Positions 1-11,885 of a stretch of DNA of 64,000 nucleotides are shown here, piece by piece. Under the pieces are notes generated by a model. It did no database searches. It worked only from the letters and a program-made list of their open reading frames with translations, and was not told where the DNA came from. The DNA is from Panulirus ornatus (taxonomy: Eukaryota > Arthropoda > Malacostraca > Decapoda > Palinuridae): assembly GCF_036320965.1 (NCBI RefSeq), contig NC_092226.1, forward strand, positions 16,919,502-16,983,501, read 5' to 3'. Position 1 is the first letter of the stretch; every line of letters starts with the position of its first letter. Made by a program: the position numbers and the translations under genes.

Positions 1-1334
1 AGTGTGGCGTTCACTATGGACATACATCCAACTTCCCGTTGCAGAAGTCTCCTCAGTTTTGTTCTTCTTCGGGAGTGAGGCTGGAAATACACGAGATGAT
101 ACATAAACGGTCAGGAATACACGGTATGACCGCAAGTCTCTTGCTGAGGTATACTTTTGTTCTTCTTGATGGACTCCATCACAGCTGTGCTATTAGATGA
201 GTGAGTCTCCTGTGTATGTTGATTTCTCAGAACAGAGCAGATCTGAAGTCTTTCACGACAGATTCCCTGACGTTTTCAGTGAGACGTCCGTATGCCTTGT
301 TTCACGAACACGATTAAAAGTTTTTTTAGGGGGAAGAGGTGGTCGGACATGCAGTAATTTCCGGCTCAACTTTCCTCCCCCTGTGGCCGCCAGCACCTGG
401 AGGTGATGACTAACTCATTCGGTGTCCCGCTGCAGCTGACGCGAACCACCGCTAGCAAGACTGCACCTCTCCCTCCTCCACCCCCACCTTCCCTCAGCTG
501 GTGTTTGTCAGGTTTGTCCTGTCGAAGTCTTAAGTCATTCCTCCCCTAAGTACGACGTTACGGCGCTTGAGTACAAAGGTGCGACGACCCTCAGACATCG
601 TGGCATGACCTGCACAGGGGTCGTGCTGTCATGTATCAGTGGTCGTGCTGTCGTAGTCAAGGGTTAAAGTACACTCACTGGTACAGTCTCGGGTACATTT
701 ACCGTCAGATTAAGTCACGAAATCAAAGTTTCTTGTATTTACGTCTGTAGCCGAGCTGTCGGAAAGCTGACGCCTCCCAAGCCTAACGAAACTCATAATG
801 TCTTTTTGAAGAAGATCGAGGAAAATAAAGACCTTCAGAAGGCATGAACTGCGTGGGCGAGACTTCCTCACAACACGGACGTTAGTTCTGTAGAAGACAG
901 TGCCAATCCTTTGGCTGTTGACGGATCTTCTACACAAGGCAGGACGCGAACGAGTACATGTTGAAGCTTCATTTGGACGACTGCTGCTGGTGTACCGCTT
1001 CTGTAACTGTCACCACTACGGGCCACAGCTTTCTCTCCTGCGTTCCCTCGAAGAGATCCTGAAGATGTTTACACATGTTGCTTTCCTTCGACCGATGTCT
1101 CGTCCCGGCTGGACCCTTCTTCCGGACTTGGTTGACAGAGGAAGCCACTGGATGTTTATCGTCGTTCCATCAACATATGTTGTGGGTAAACCTGGAAGTC
1201 CAGACGATGGGTTTTTCCAGTCGTCTAGATCTCTGGATTTTTTGGTCTTGTGTATGAGGTCGTTCATGTCCTAATTTGGGATTATTTTTTCCTTTTGTGT
1301 TCGTGAAAAATTTGAAAGAAAATGAAAAGAGGTC
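1..1334. other. No gene recognised
   Basis: Mixed-composition DNA upstream of the first known exon. Short open frames only, none with a recognisable motif. A promoter or noncoding first exon cannot be excluded. Confidence 0.5.
583..660. repeat. Possible degenerate locus of the 21-bp family
   Basis: GGTCGTGCTGTC and GGTCGTGCTGTCGTAGTCAA recur a few times. Too diverged and short to be certain. Confidence 0.35.
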
Positions 1335-1465
1335 CTCGAGAACACGTCCCCTCCCCCCTGCCCCCTGAGAACACGCCCCTGAGAACATGCCCCCTGAGAA
1401 CACTCCCCCTCCGAGAACATGCCCCCTGAGAACACACACCCCCTGAGAACACTCCCCTCTCCCTC
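1335..1465. repeat. Minisatellite, about 15-bp unit
   Basis: Repeats of GAGAACATGCCCCCT and variants, about eight units, C-rich on the plus strand. Confidence 0.75.
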
Positions 1466-1502
1466 TTTTCAGAGGAGGAAATCGGCAGGTTGTTTATCCC
1501 GG

Positions 1503-1725
1503 GGCCCATGATCTATTTCCCTGGGAGAGGCTCTTCTCCTCCCCCAAGGGACCCATGATCGACGTTCCTGGGAGAGGCGCACCTCCTCCCCCAGGGGCCC
1601 ATGATCGACGCCCCTGGGAGAGGCTCACCTCCCCCAAGGGACCCATGATCGACGCCCCTGGGAGAGGCGCACCTCCTCCCCCAGGGGCCCATGATCGACG
1701 CCCCTGGGAGAGGCGCACCTCCTCC
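1503..1725. repeat. Minisatellite, 44-46 bp unit, about five copies
   Basis: Units built on GGGACCCATGATCGACG, CCCCTGGGAGAGGC and CACCTCCTCCCCC. Frames are open on both strands only because the unit lacks stops. Confidence 0.85.
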
Positions 1726-1979
1726 ATGATTTCTTGAGCCACGTCAAGCAGGATGCGGACCTACACTGATTACGACCATTGTACACAACTTCTGAGTCTC
1801 CTTTTATCGGGTTCCTGCAGCTTGGTGGCTACACTCCGCGCAGGAGCAGGGGAAGGACGGTTTCCCTAGGAACGAGAAGGTTCTTGACGATACACCATAA
1901 ACTTGTTCGATCATAGACGATGATGCTGCCACAGTGAGGATGACCGACCACTTGCAGGCGGAGTCTGGTAACACCTACC

Positions 1980-1988
<9 letters not shown>

Positions 1989-2056
<68 letters not shown>
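1989..2056. repeat. (TA)n microsatellite
   Basis: Pure alternating TA following a short TGTGTG run. Confidence 0.97.
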
Positions 2057-2059
<3 letters not shown>

Positions 2060-2509
2060 TAGACATTCTGTAAGATTGATATTTCGTAGGTTTTCCGTAA
2101 AATTCAATCTTCTGAAAGACATTCATCAAAGCAAAGGAAATATTAAGGTTTTCAGTATCAGAAATGCGATCTACATTATGTATACCCGGGAGTCCGCAAC
2201 GACTTGTCTCTACCAGTGGTGTGAGAGACAGACCACGACCCTCCAGGCCCACTGTACAGAACCTGGTTCAGCGGTCACAATGTTGGGTATCCAGACACTG
2301 CACCACGACCCTGATGGTTCTGAAACTGCTGAGTTGATGATAGCCAGTTTGTGGTGGCATATGGAATAATCAGCTTCTAATACGAAACCGTCTTATTTGT
2401 GGTCGTCATCTCTATTGTCCTGAAGTTCAGTCTGAAGTAGATGCTTTCAGCCAGTTAGACCGACGTACTTCGGTTGTGTGGATGTGAACGATGCGTGTCA
2501 TGATTTTCG
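2057..2509. other. No gene recognised
   Basis: Unique-looking sequence between a TA array and LINE copy A. No motif found. Confidence 0.5.
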
Positions 2510-4345
2510 TGGTGATGTGAGAAGGAGATGGAATGAGTATTTTGAAGGTTTGTTGAATGTGTTTGATGATAGAGTGGCAGATATAGGGTGTTTTGGTCGA
2601 GGTGGTGTGCAAAGTGAGAGGGTTAGGGAAAATGATTTGGTAAACAGAGAAGAGGTAGTGAAAGCTTTGCGGAAGATGAAAGCCGGCAAGGCAGCAGGTT
2701 TGGATGGTACTGCAGTGGAATTTATTAAAAAAGGGGGTGACTGTATTGTTGACTGGTTGGTAAGGTTATTTAATGTATGTATGACTCATGGTGAGGTGCC
2801 TGAGGATTGGCGGAATGCGTGCATAGTGCCATTGTACAAAGGCAAAGGGGATAAGGTATAAGGTATAAGTTTGTTGAGTATTCCTGGTAAATTATATGGG
2901 AGGGTATTGATTGAGAGGGTGAAGGCATGTACAGAGCATCAGATTGGGGAAGAGCAGTGTGGTTTCAGAAGTGGTAGAGGATGTGTGGATCAGGTGTTTG
3001 CTTTGAAGAATGTATGTGAGAAATACTTAGAAAAGCAAATGGATTTGTATGTAGCATTTATGGATCTGGAGAAGGCGTATGATAGAGTTGATAGAGATGC
3101 TCTGTGGAAGGTATTAAGAATATATGGTGTGGGAGGAAAGTTGTTAGAAGCAGTGAAAAGTTTTTATCGAGGATGTAAGGCATGTGTACGTGTAGGAAGA
3201 GAGGAAAGTGATTGGTTCTCAGTGAATGTAGGTTTGAGGCAGGGGTGTGTGATGTCTCCATGGTTGTTTAATTTGTTTATGGATGGGGTTGTTAGGGAGG
3301 TAAATGCAAGAGTTTTGGAAAGAGGGGCAAGTATGAAGTCTGTTGGGGATGAGAGAGCTTGGGAAGTGAGTCAGTTGTTGTTCGCTGATGATACAGCGCT
3401 GGTGGCTGATTCATGTGAGAAACTGCAGAAGCTGGTGACTGAGTTTGGTAAAGTGTGTGGAAGAAGAAAGTTAAGAGTAAATGTGAATAAGAGCAAGGTT
3501 ATTAGGTACAGTAGGGTTGAGGGTCAAGTCAATTGGGAGGTGAGTTTGAATGGAGAAAAACTGGAGGAAGTGAAGTGTTTTAGATATCTGGGAGTGGATC
3601 TGGCAGCGGATGGAACCATGGAAGCGGAAGTGGATCATAGGGTGGGGGAGGGGGCGAAAATTCTGGGGGCCTTGAAGAATGTGTGGAAGTCAAGAACATT
3701 ATCTCGGAAAGCAAAAATGGGTATGTTTGAAGGAATAGTGGTTCCAACAATGTTGTATGGTTGCGAGGCGTGGGCTATGGATAGAGTTGTGCGCAGGAGG
3801 ATGGATGTGCTGGAAATGAGATGTTTGAGGACAATGTGTGGTGTGAGGTGGTTTGATCGAGTGAGTAACGTAAGGGTAAGAGAGATGTGTGGAAATAAAA
3901 AGAGCGTGGTTGAGAGAGCAGAAGAGGGTGTTTTGAAGTGGTTTGGGCACATGGAGAGAATGAGTGAGGAAAGATTGACCAAGAGGATATATGTGTCGGA
4001 GATGGAGGGAACGAGGAGAAGAGGGAGACCAAATTGGAGGTGGAAAGATGGAGTGAAAAAGATTTTGTGTGATCGGGGCCTGAACATGCAGGAGGGTGAA
4101 AGGAGGGCAAGGAATAGAGTGAATTGGAGCGATGTGGTATACCGGGGTTGACGTGCTGTCAGTGGATTGAATCAAGGCATGTGAAGCGTCTGGGGTAAAC
4201 CATAGAAAGCTGTGTAGGTATGTATATTTGCGTGTGTGGACGTATGTATATACATGTGTATGGGGGGGGGGGGTTGGGCCATTTCTTTCGTCTGTTTCCT
4301 TGCGCTACCTCGCAAACGCGGGAGACAGCGACAAAGTATAATAAA
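2510..4345 (+). mobile_element. RTE-like LINE copy A, 5'-truncated, with broken RT frame
   Basis: Non-LTR retrotransposon fragment carrying the reverse transcriptase and C-terminal domain. The reading frame begins inside the RT N-terminal region ([11 protein letters not shown]) and contains [42 protein letters not shown] and the catalytic FADD box at 3381-3392. It ends with the [14 protein letters not shown] block common in RTE-like LINEs and a stop at 4149. A small deletion near 2855-2866 replaces the SECSNYR segment and puts a stop codon in frame, so the copy is dead. The 3' part (4150-4345) carries a G-rich stretch and the tail motif GCTACCTCGCAAACGCGGGA. The RTE assignment is by general resemblance; the clade is not certain. 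Confidence 0.9.
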
Positions 4346-4797
4346 AAAAATAATACTCCCGGGATTTTAGGGAAGGTTCCTGGCCTTTTTCTGGGGAAGG
4401 GAGGAGAGGTGGTTCTCCTCCTCCTCCTCTGCTTCCCCATGAGTCGTCCCAGCTGTTGTACAGCTGAGACCTTTGAAAGCACAACTCATAGAAAAAAGGT
4501 TTTTATTTCCACTTCCGTCAAGAGAAATTCCTTTTTTTTTTTTTCATTTTTCATCCACCTGCATCACGACACGTGTCAGCTTTCCCGAGGGGGGGGTCTT
4601 TCAGTGTAATGTCTGCTGAATCGTGTGTGCTCTCTTCAGCGGGTAGACGCCAGGTTTCAGCATTCAGATTCTGGTGTTCCTGAAGGTGCACCACATCCCC
4701 AGGTGTTCTCATACCTTCCAACACAGGACGAACACCATGAACAAACTCCTTTTTTTTTTCTTTTTTTTTTTGACGTTTTGTTCTGTTCTTTTGGACT
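4346..4797. other. No gene recognised
   Basis: Between LINE copy A and the SINE; contains T-rich homopolymers only. Confidence 0.5.
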
Positions 4798-4972
4798 TTT
4801 GTGGTGTGGCGGTTCGCGTTCCTGGCCCTGACGCATCCACGGGGCCTCCCAGGGTCGAGCCGCATAGGTTTCGAATCCTGGTTGCGGCAGTCGGTCCACA
4901 GTCAACCCAGCTGTTCATCCACCCTTAGGGGGTTGGTCGATAAAATAGGTACCTGGTTCAGGCTTGTATATA
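4798..4972 (+). mobile_element. tRNA-derived SINE, 5' part of an interrupted copy
   Basis: Starts TGTGGTGTGGCGGTTCGCGT, an A-box-like region, and has GGTTTCGAATCCTGG, a polymerase III B-box, at about 4868-4882. The conserved body GGCAGTCGGTCCACAGTCAA and CCAGCTGTTCATCCACCC follows. The same body occurs reversed at 7683-7856 and forward at 22027-22200. The 3' part appears displaced to 5220-5300 by an insertion. Confidence 0.7.
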
Positions 4973-4974
4973 TC

Positions 4975-5300
<326 letters not shown>

Positions 5301-5823
5301 CTCTTGAAGGCTCCTACTGGGCGCCTGTGGCCGGTGTTCAGGTCGCCCTCGGGGAGGAAGAACCAGAGGGTGTTGTCGCCTTTATAGGTGGACGAGTTCT
5401 GGGAATCGAGTTGAATTTGTTCGTTACGATGGATGGGATTCCAGCCTCCTTGCTTGCGTCTTGAATCTGTCCTCTATAGAGTTCTTCACTGGTCCAGTGT
5501 GTCCATGTGTCTGGAGATCATTGGCAGCGTCTCGTGAGTCACGTGTGCCATGAGATCACTCTCAACATGCTGGTCATGTGGATTGGAATGTCAGTGGGCA
5601 AAGATGTGGACGCGAACTAGAACACTGTTGTCTTAAAGATGTGGATATAAATAGAGCCTTTTAGGGCCAGATTTAAACAAACTCAGCAAGAAATGCCACA
5701 ACACCTTATTGTTAATAATAACAAGATAACCTGAAGGGTTTTTTTGAAGTTAGTATCCACTTTTTGCATCTAGTCGATAATATTTACCTCATGGAAATAC
5801 ATAATCATAATACGTGTAATGAA
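5301..5823. other. No gene recognised
   Basis: Unique-looking; one short open frame (to 5462) without motif. Confidence 0.5.
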
Positions 5824-5828
5824 ATATA

Positions 5829-5883
<55 letters not shown>
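5824..5883. repeat. (TA)n microsatellite
   Basis: One TG interruption; joins the 3' end of repeat B copy 2. Confidence 0.97.
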
Positions 5884-5886
<3 letters not shown>

Positions 5887-6116
5887 TAACTATTCGCCAT
5901 TTCCCGCGTTAGCGAGGTAGCGTTAAGAACAGAGGACTGGGCCTTTTTTGGAATATCCTCACCTGGCCCCCTCTGTTCCTTCTTTTGGAAAATTAAAAAA
6001 AAAAGAAAAAAAAACGAGAGGGGAGGGTTTCCAGCCCCCCGCTCCCTCCCCTTTTAGTCGCCTTCTACGACACGCAGGGAATACGTGGGAAGTATTCTTA
6101 ATCCCCTATCCCCAGG
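5884..6116 (-). mobile_element. Short non-autonomous repeat 'B', copy 2
   Basis: Full-length copy of about 230 bp. From its 3' end it reads CTATTCGCCATTTCCCGCGT, the CTCACCTGGCCCCCTCTGTT segment, an A-rich stretch, TTTAGTCGCCTTCTACGACA and the terminal TATCCCCAGGGA. It has no coding potential. TA runs flank both ends. Confidence 0.8.
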
Positions 6117-6126
6117 GATATATATA

Positions 6127-6572
6127 TAAAAAGAGCGTGGTTGAGAGAGCAGAAGAGGGTGTTTTGAAATGGTTTGGGCACATGGAGAGAATGAGTGAGG
6201 AAAGATTGACCAAGAGGATATATGTGTCGGAGGTGGAGGGAACGAGGAGAAGAGGGAGACCAAATTGGAGGTGGAAAGATGGAGTGAAAAGGATTTTGTG
6301 TGATCGGGGCCTGAACATGCAGGAGGGTGAAAGGAGGGCAAGAAATAGAGTGAATTGGAGCGATGTGGTATACAGGGGTTGACGTGCTGTCAGTGGATTG
6401 AATCAAGGCATGTGAAGCGTCCGGGGTAAACCATGGAAAGCTGTGTAGGTATGTATATTTGCGTGTGTGGACGTGTGTATGTACATGTGTATGGGGGGGG
6501 GGGGGTTGGGCCATTTCTTTCGTCTGTTTCCTTGCGCTACCTCGCAAACGCGGGAGACAGCGACAAAGTATA

Positions 6573-6590
<18 letters not shown>
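6127..6590 (+). mobile_element. RTE-like LINE copy B, 3' end only
   Basis: A strongly 5'-truncated copy of the same LINE. It begins at [20 protein letters not shown], runs through [17 protein letters not shown] to the usual stop at 6380, and continues through the 3' region to GACAGCGACAAAGTATA, an A run and (TA)n. It is nearly identical to copies A and G, which suggests recent mobility. It starts immediately after a short TA stretch that also abuts the 5' end of the short repeat at 5884-6116. Confidence 0.9.
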
Positions 6591-6647
<57 letters not shown>

Positions 6648-6661
6648 TTATATATATATAA
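6591..6661. repeat. (TA)n microsatellite
   Basis: Tail of LINE copy B after an 18-base A run. Confidence 0.97.
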
Positions 6662-7047
6662 TGAATCAGCTTAGTAACCCTCTATGTAATATCAAGCCAC
6701 TGGGGTCCAACTAAGACCCCATTGTGACCCCCCCCTCCTGTAATCCATTTGCGCTACCGCTCACAGGGTGAGCATGGGGTGCACAACACGTCCCCCAGGG
6801 TTACCGGGACAGATCAAATCCGATTCCTCAACGCCGATTCTAGGAAAGTCTCTCTATCAAGGTAAAGCTCGGGGAACCGATTCCAGTATGGGCAGGATAG
6901 ACACTGATGCTTGCCTGATCCATCCAACTGTGCTATTCATCTTGTGGACGCGTTTACTTAGAGCCTCCTCATTTCGCGGGGTTGGGGGGGGGGGGGGGGT
7001 GTCAATCGACATTTTCTGTTCGTTACCAATCACTTGAAATTGAATTG

Positions 7048-7052
<5 letters not shown>
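6662..7052. other. No gene recognised
   Basis: Unique-looking sequence with a 16-base G run near 6980. Confidence 0.5.

Positions 7053-7141
<89 letters not shown>
7053..7141. repeat. (CT)n microsatellite
   Basis: About 44 uninterrupted CT units. Confidence 0.97.
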
Positions 7142-7145
<4 letters not shown>

Positions 7146-7453
7146 CCCTCAGGTCCCTGTCCACGTCGAGAGACCCCCTAAAATCTCGCTTTTATTGAAG
7201 TACAGAACCCTTTAATTACTCCACTGTTTACTCTCCATCAAGACTTTTCTCTCTGGGCGATGAGTGTCGGAGGCCCGGGGAGTGGGTTTGTATTGCCCCG
7301 AGCTGGCGCGGCTGGCGCATTCCCCCACCACCGCGCACTTTGAACCGCACGGGTTAGGTTCGTCGTGCTGTGTGAAGGGGGTCGACTCTCTCTGGGGGAG
7401 GATTCGATGCCTCGAGGAAATTATAGGATTTCTGATTGATATTCTTTTTTTTT

Positions 7454-7454
7454 T

Positions 7455-7484
<30 letters not shown>
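7454..7484. repeat. (GT)n microsatellite
   Basis: Short GT run after a T run. Confidence 0.95.
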
Positions 7485-7485
<1 letters not shown>

Positions 7486-7536
7486 GTGATGACAAGACAC
7501 GGGCGTCTGAATGTCCTTATCAAGGCCATTTTATTC

Positions 7537-7579
7537 CTTGCGCTACCTCGCTAACGCGGGAGACAGCGACAAAGTATAA

Positions 7580-7582
<3 letters not shown>
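7537..7582 (+). mobile_element. RTE-like LINE tail fragment
   Basis: Only the last 45 bases of the LINE 3' region are present (CTTGCGCTACCTCGCTAACG and GACAGCGACAAAGTATAAT). They run directly into a (TA)n array and a T run. On the far side lies a reversed SINE copy. Confidence 0.7.
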
Positions 7583-7678
<96 letters not shown>

Positions 7679-7679
7679 A
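7583..7679. repeat. (TA)n plus T run
   Basis: Separates a LINE tail on the left from a reversed SINE on the right. Confidence 0.97.
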
Positions 7680-7682
7680 TCT

Positions 7683-7856
7683 AGCCCCCCCCCAAACCAG
7701 ATACCCAATTTATCGACCAGCCCCTTAGGAAGGATGAACAGCTGGGTTGACTGCGGACCGATTTACCGCGACCAGGCTTCGAACCTATGTGGGCTCGACC
7801 ACACCAGAGGGCTCGTCAATGCGTGGCGGTGAGTAACGCTAACCGCCACACCACAG
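7683..7856 (-). mobile_element. tRNA-derived SINE copy
   Basis: On the minus strand it reads TGTGGTGTGGCGGTTAGCGT, then AGGTTCGAAGCCTGG as B-box, then the common body ending GCTGGTCGATAAATTGGGTA. The 3' end abuts a C run, a T run and (TA)n. It is not a functional tRNA gene because the acceptor and anticodon arms cannot be folded from the sequence. Confidence 0.7.
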
Positions 7857-8199
7857 AATTAGACAAATGGCGTGGCAATTTTTTTGCTCAGCCATGCAGT
7901 AGCAAGATCTGGTCAGTATTGACTAGTTTCCCCTAAGTTCAGGCCCACTTTTGGCATGGCTGCACCTCTGGTATTCCGTCATAGAAAACTGTACACAATT
8001 CCTCGCTGCCGTTGAAAATGGGAATATAAATCCAAGACTCTCGATGTGTTAAGAGAGCTACGTGACTTGGCCCGGACGAGCAGCAACCTGTTAAGGGGCC
8101 GTGTCGCAGCTGTCCCATTGATTTCCACTCCCTGGGGTCTTCTCTTCCTCCTCCTCCTCCTCCTCCTCCTCCTCTGGCGGCAGAGATACTTCGCACATC

Positions 8200-8201
<2 letters not shown>

Positions 8202-8272
<71 letters not shown>

Positions 8273-8302
8273 TGAATCAGGGGATCGAGTCTCCTCTCCC
8301 GT

Positions 8303-8372
<70 letters not shown>
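8202..8372. repeat. (CT)n - spacer - (AG)n inverted pair
   Basis: About 33 CT units (8202-8268), a 38-bp spacer, then about 33 AG units (8306-8372). Each arm is the reverse complement of the other. Confidence 0.95.
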
Positions 8373-8373
<1 letters not shown>

Positions 8374-8484
8374 CCTCGACTCCGTCTTCCCCACATCGTA
8401 AACACCGACGCCCTTGATATCGTTTAATCCTCGGAACTTGTGGATCATCATCACCTGCCGGTCTCCTGAGCGTACACACCTTCG

Positions 8485-8489
<5 letters not shown>

Positions 8490-8572
<83 letters not shown>
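8490..8572. repeat. (CT)n microsatellite
   Basis: About 41 CT units, uninterrupted. Confidence 0.97.
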
Positions 8573-8576
<4 letters not shown>

Positions 8577-8689
8577 GGGAGGGTGACGGTACGCCCCAGT
8601 GATGACGTGATGGTGATGACGTGATGGTGATGACGTTGGCCGCACCAAATCGTTATTTGCAAGAGTCACCCCGTCGTGTTCAAGGGCCG

Positions 8690-8862
8690 CGCCCTTGGGC
8701 TCAGGGGGTTGTGCCGTCGTGCCTAAGGGTCGTGTCGTCATACATAAGCTTATTGCTGTCGTGCTCAAGCGTCGCACCGTCGTGCTCAAGGGCACGTGCT
8801 GTCGTGCTCAAGCGTCGCACCGTCTTGCTCAAGCGTCGTACCGTCTTGCTCAAGAGAGCCAT
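8690..8862. repeat. 21-bp minisatellite family, locus 1
   Basis: Units of the type CGTCGTGCTCAAGGGTCG. The same unit recurs at about seven places in the window, on both strands. Confidence 0.8.
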
Positions 8863-8962
8863 TCCAATGTACTGTTTAACTGGCCACCTCAGTGTCACAC
8901 CCTGGTGGCACAAGGTGGCCAGAGTTCTGGTTGACCTTCAGTTGCTCAGGATTCGCCTGCCT

Positions 8963-9238
8963 CACAGCCTGGGTCTGTCCCACTGTCTTTACATGGCCCT
9001 CTACCCCAGCCCTGGCCCATAGCCTGGGTCTGTCCCACTGTCTTTACATGGCCCTCTACCCCAGCTCTAGCCCACAGTCTGAGTCTGACCCACTGTGTTT
9101 ACATGGCCCTCTTCCCCAGCCTTGGCCCACAGACTGGGTCTGACCCACTGTTTTTACATGGCCCTCTACCCCAGCTCTAGCCCACAGCCTGGGTCTGACC
9201 CACTGTCTTTACATGGCCCTCTACCCCAGCCCTGGCCC
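8963..9238. repeat. Minisatellite, 55-bp unit, five copies
   Basis: Each unit contains CCTGGGTCTGTCCCACTGTC, TTTACATGGCCCTCTACCCC and AGCCCTGGCCCACAG, with few substitutions. Confidence 0.9.
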
Positions 9239-9464
9239 GTGCTGGCCTCTGCCAATTAGGACGCCACAACACAGCCGAGCCGTCCTAGGGGTCTTCATGG
9301 CTCAGCAGTGACCTCCTCAGAGGTTATTAGAGGGAAATAGATGTTCGTAATGAAGGAAAAGTCTGTTCAGTGGGCCATAAGCCGGTCAGATAATGATCGA
9401 AAAACCGGATCATAGCCAGGTAGGTAGCCAGCCCCTCATACAACTCGTGTAGTTCCTTTCAAAA

Positions 9465-10165
9465 CATCCCTCTGTACCCTCATATCATCCCTTTGGATCC
9501 CCTAACAACATCCTTCTAGATCCCCACATAACATCCCTCTGGATCCCCTCATAACATCCCTCTGGATCCCCACATAACATCCCTCTGGATCCCCTCATAA
9601 CATCCCTCTGGATCCCCTCATAACATCCCTCTGGATCCCCTCATAACATCCCTCTGGATCCCCTAACAACATCCTTCTGGATCCCCTCATAACATCCCTC
9701 TGGATCCCCTCATAACATCCCTCTGGATCCCCTCATAACATCCCTCTGGATCCCCTCATAACATCCCTCTGGATCCCCTCATAACATCCCTCTGGATCCA
9801 CACATAACATCCCTTTGGATCCCCTCATAACATCCCTCTGGATCCCCACATAACATCCCTCTGGATCCCCTCATAACATCCCTCTGGATCCCCTCATAAC
9901 ATCCCTCTGGATCCCCTCATAACATCCCTCTGGATCCCCTAACAACATCCCTCTGGATCCCCTCATAACATCCCTCTGGATCCCCTCATAACATCCCTCT
10001 GGATCCACACATAACATTCCTCTGGATCCCCTCATAACATCCCTCTGGATCCCCTCATAACATCCCTCTGGATCCACACATAACATCCCTCTAGATCCCC
10101 TTATAATAACCTGGACTCCCTCATAACGTCCTGGATTCTCTCGAAATCCCTTTGGAAACCCTCAT
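9465..10165. repeat. Long minisatellite, 23-bp unit, about 30 copies
   Basis: The unit is ATAACATCCCTCTGGATCCC plus CTC, and most copies contain a GGATCC site. The edges are degenerate, and a minority variant has CACA in place of CCTC. There are no unique spacers, so it is not a CRISPR-like array. Confidence 0.95.
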
Positions 10166-10370
10166 AACATCCTTCTGGACCCACCTTATACATGAATGAA
10201 AACAGGTATTCCTCGCTAGATGACTATTTGAATCTTGCACACAACGAGAGGATGCGAAGTGAGAGCCATGGGGAGTGGTTAGGTGAGGAGAGGACTGGTG
10301 GTGTGAGAAAGAATACAGGAAAGAGCTACATGAAGATCTTTATTTCCCTCTAAGGCTCAGTCATCTCTAC

Positions 10371-10414
10371 TGGACGCTGCCTTGCTCACGCGGGAAATAT
10401 CGAATATGCATGAA

Positions 10415-10416
<2 letters not shown>
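10371..10416 (+). mobile_element. Degenerate tail of short repeat 'B'
   Basis: TTGCTCACGCGGGAAATATC and the following GAATATGCATGAAAGATA resemble the 3' end of repeat B and lead directly into the TA array at 10417. The TA array is shared tail to tail with a reversed LINE tail at 10489. Confidence 0.5.

Positions 10417-10488
<72 letters not shown>
10417..10488. repeat. (TA)n microsatellite
   Basis: Shared end point of a repeat-B tail (left) and a reversed LINE tail (right). Confidence 0.97.
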
Positions 10489-10496
<8 letters not shown>

Positions 10497-10614
10497 GCTT
10501 TGTCGCTGTCTCCCGCGTTTGCGAGGTAGCGCAAGGAAACAGACGAAAGAAATGGCCCAACCCACCCCCATACACATGTATATACATACGTCCACACACG
10601 CAAATATACATACC
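10489..10614 (-). mobile_element. RTE-like LINE 3' tail fragment
   Basis: This is the reverse complement of the LINE 3' region, containing TTTGTCGCTGTCTCCCGCGT, GCGCAAGGAAACAGACGAAA and the cytosine-rich stretch seen after every intact copy. It stops at TACATACCTAC, where other copies continue. At that point it joins a Penelope-like fragment through a hairpin. Its tail faces the (TA)n array at 10417-10488. Confidence 0.75.
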
Positions 10615-10639
10615 TACATCGAAGAGACGAAGCTAGGAC

Positions 10640-10658
<19 letters not shown>
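10615..10658. repeat. Perfect inverted repeat, 19-bp arms, 6-base loop
   Basis: TACATCGAAGAGACGAAGC (10615-10633), loop TAGGAC, then its exact reverse complement (10640-10658). It lies at the junction of a reversed LINE tail and a forward Penelope-like fragment. Confidence 0.92.
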
Positions 10659-11251
<593 letters not shown>

Positions 11252-11499
11252 TTTATCTGATCTATTTCCCTCGGCTTAGGGCTGAGAGGGTTGGCAATAT
11301 GAGCAGGTCATATGTAGAACTGTCCCTATACCTGATTTATAGTCATTAGAGGTTAATAATGCATTGCAGCAGGCGATGTTATCTATGTGTGGCAACCATG
11401 TTGAACAATGTATTGACAGGTCATGTTCCGGCCCCCCGACCTCATACTGAACACATGAAATGTTCAGCTGCACAAGATCTGCCCCCTGCGGGTGATGCT

Positions 11500-11815
11500 G
11501 TGTGTGTGTGTGTCTGTCTGTCTGTCTGTCTGTGTGCGCAAAGTAATGATAATAATGATAATGGTAATGATAATAATAATGATAATGATAATGATAGTAG
11601 TATAATGATAATAGTATAATAATAATAATAATGATAATGATAATAATAATAATAATGTAATAATAATAATAATAATGATAATTATAATAATGTTAATGAT
11701 AACAGTAGTAAATAATGATAGTAATAATAGTAATGATAATAGTAATGATAATGATGTTAATAAGAAATATAAAAATAATAGCAACATTCATAATAATGAT
11801 AATGACGGTACAGAG
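11500..11815. repeat. (GT)n, (CTGT)n and degenerate (AAT/GAT)n tract
   Basis: GT/CTGT repeats to about 11533, then about 280 bp of AATGAT- and AATAAT-type repeats. Confidence 0.93.
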
Positions 11816-11819
11816 TAAT

Positions 11820-11885
11820 AAACTATTTATGGAATAAACTACCAGCAAAAGCTGGAAATATTCCGAAACTACATACGCTATAAAG
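11820..11885 (+). pseudogene. Possible CR1-like LINE C-terminal remnant
   Basis: FMEXTTSKSW in one frame and WNKLPAKAGNIPKLHTL in another; the latter resembles the 'WN-LP-x-x-V-x-x-x-x-x-[FL]' terminal block of CR1-like ORF2 proteins. Only about 60 bp can be read. Confidence 0.35.

Noticed and set aside
4860..4890. Functional tRNA gene
   Set aside because: A B-box is present but no cloverleaf or anticodon arm can be formed; the same sequence recurs as a SINE body.
7979..8662. 227-codon minus-strand frame rich in Arg-Glu and Ser-Leu
   Set aside because: Translation of (CT)n/(AG)n microsatellites.
9465..10165. CRISPR-like array of direct repeats
   Set aside because: Repeats are contiguous 23-bp units without unique spacers, in a eukaryotic genome; this is a minisatellite.
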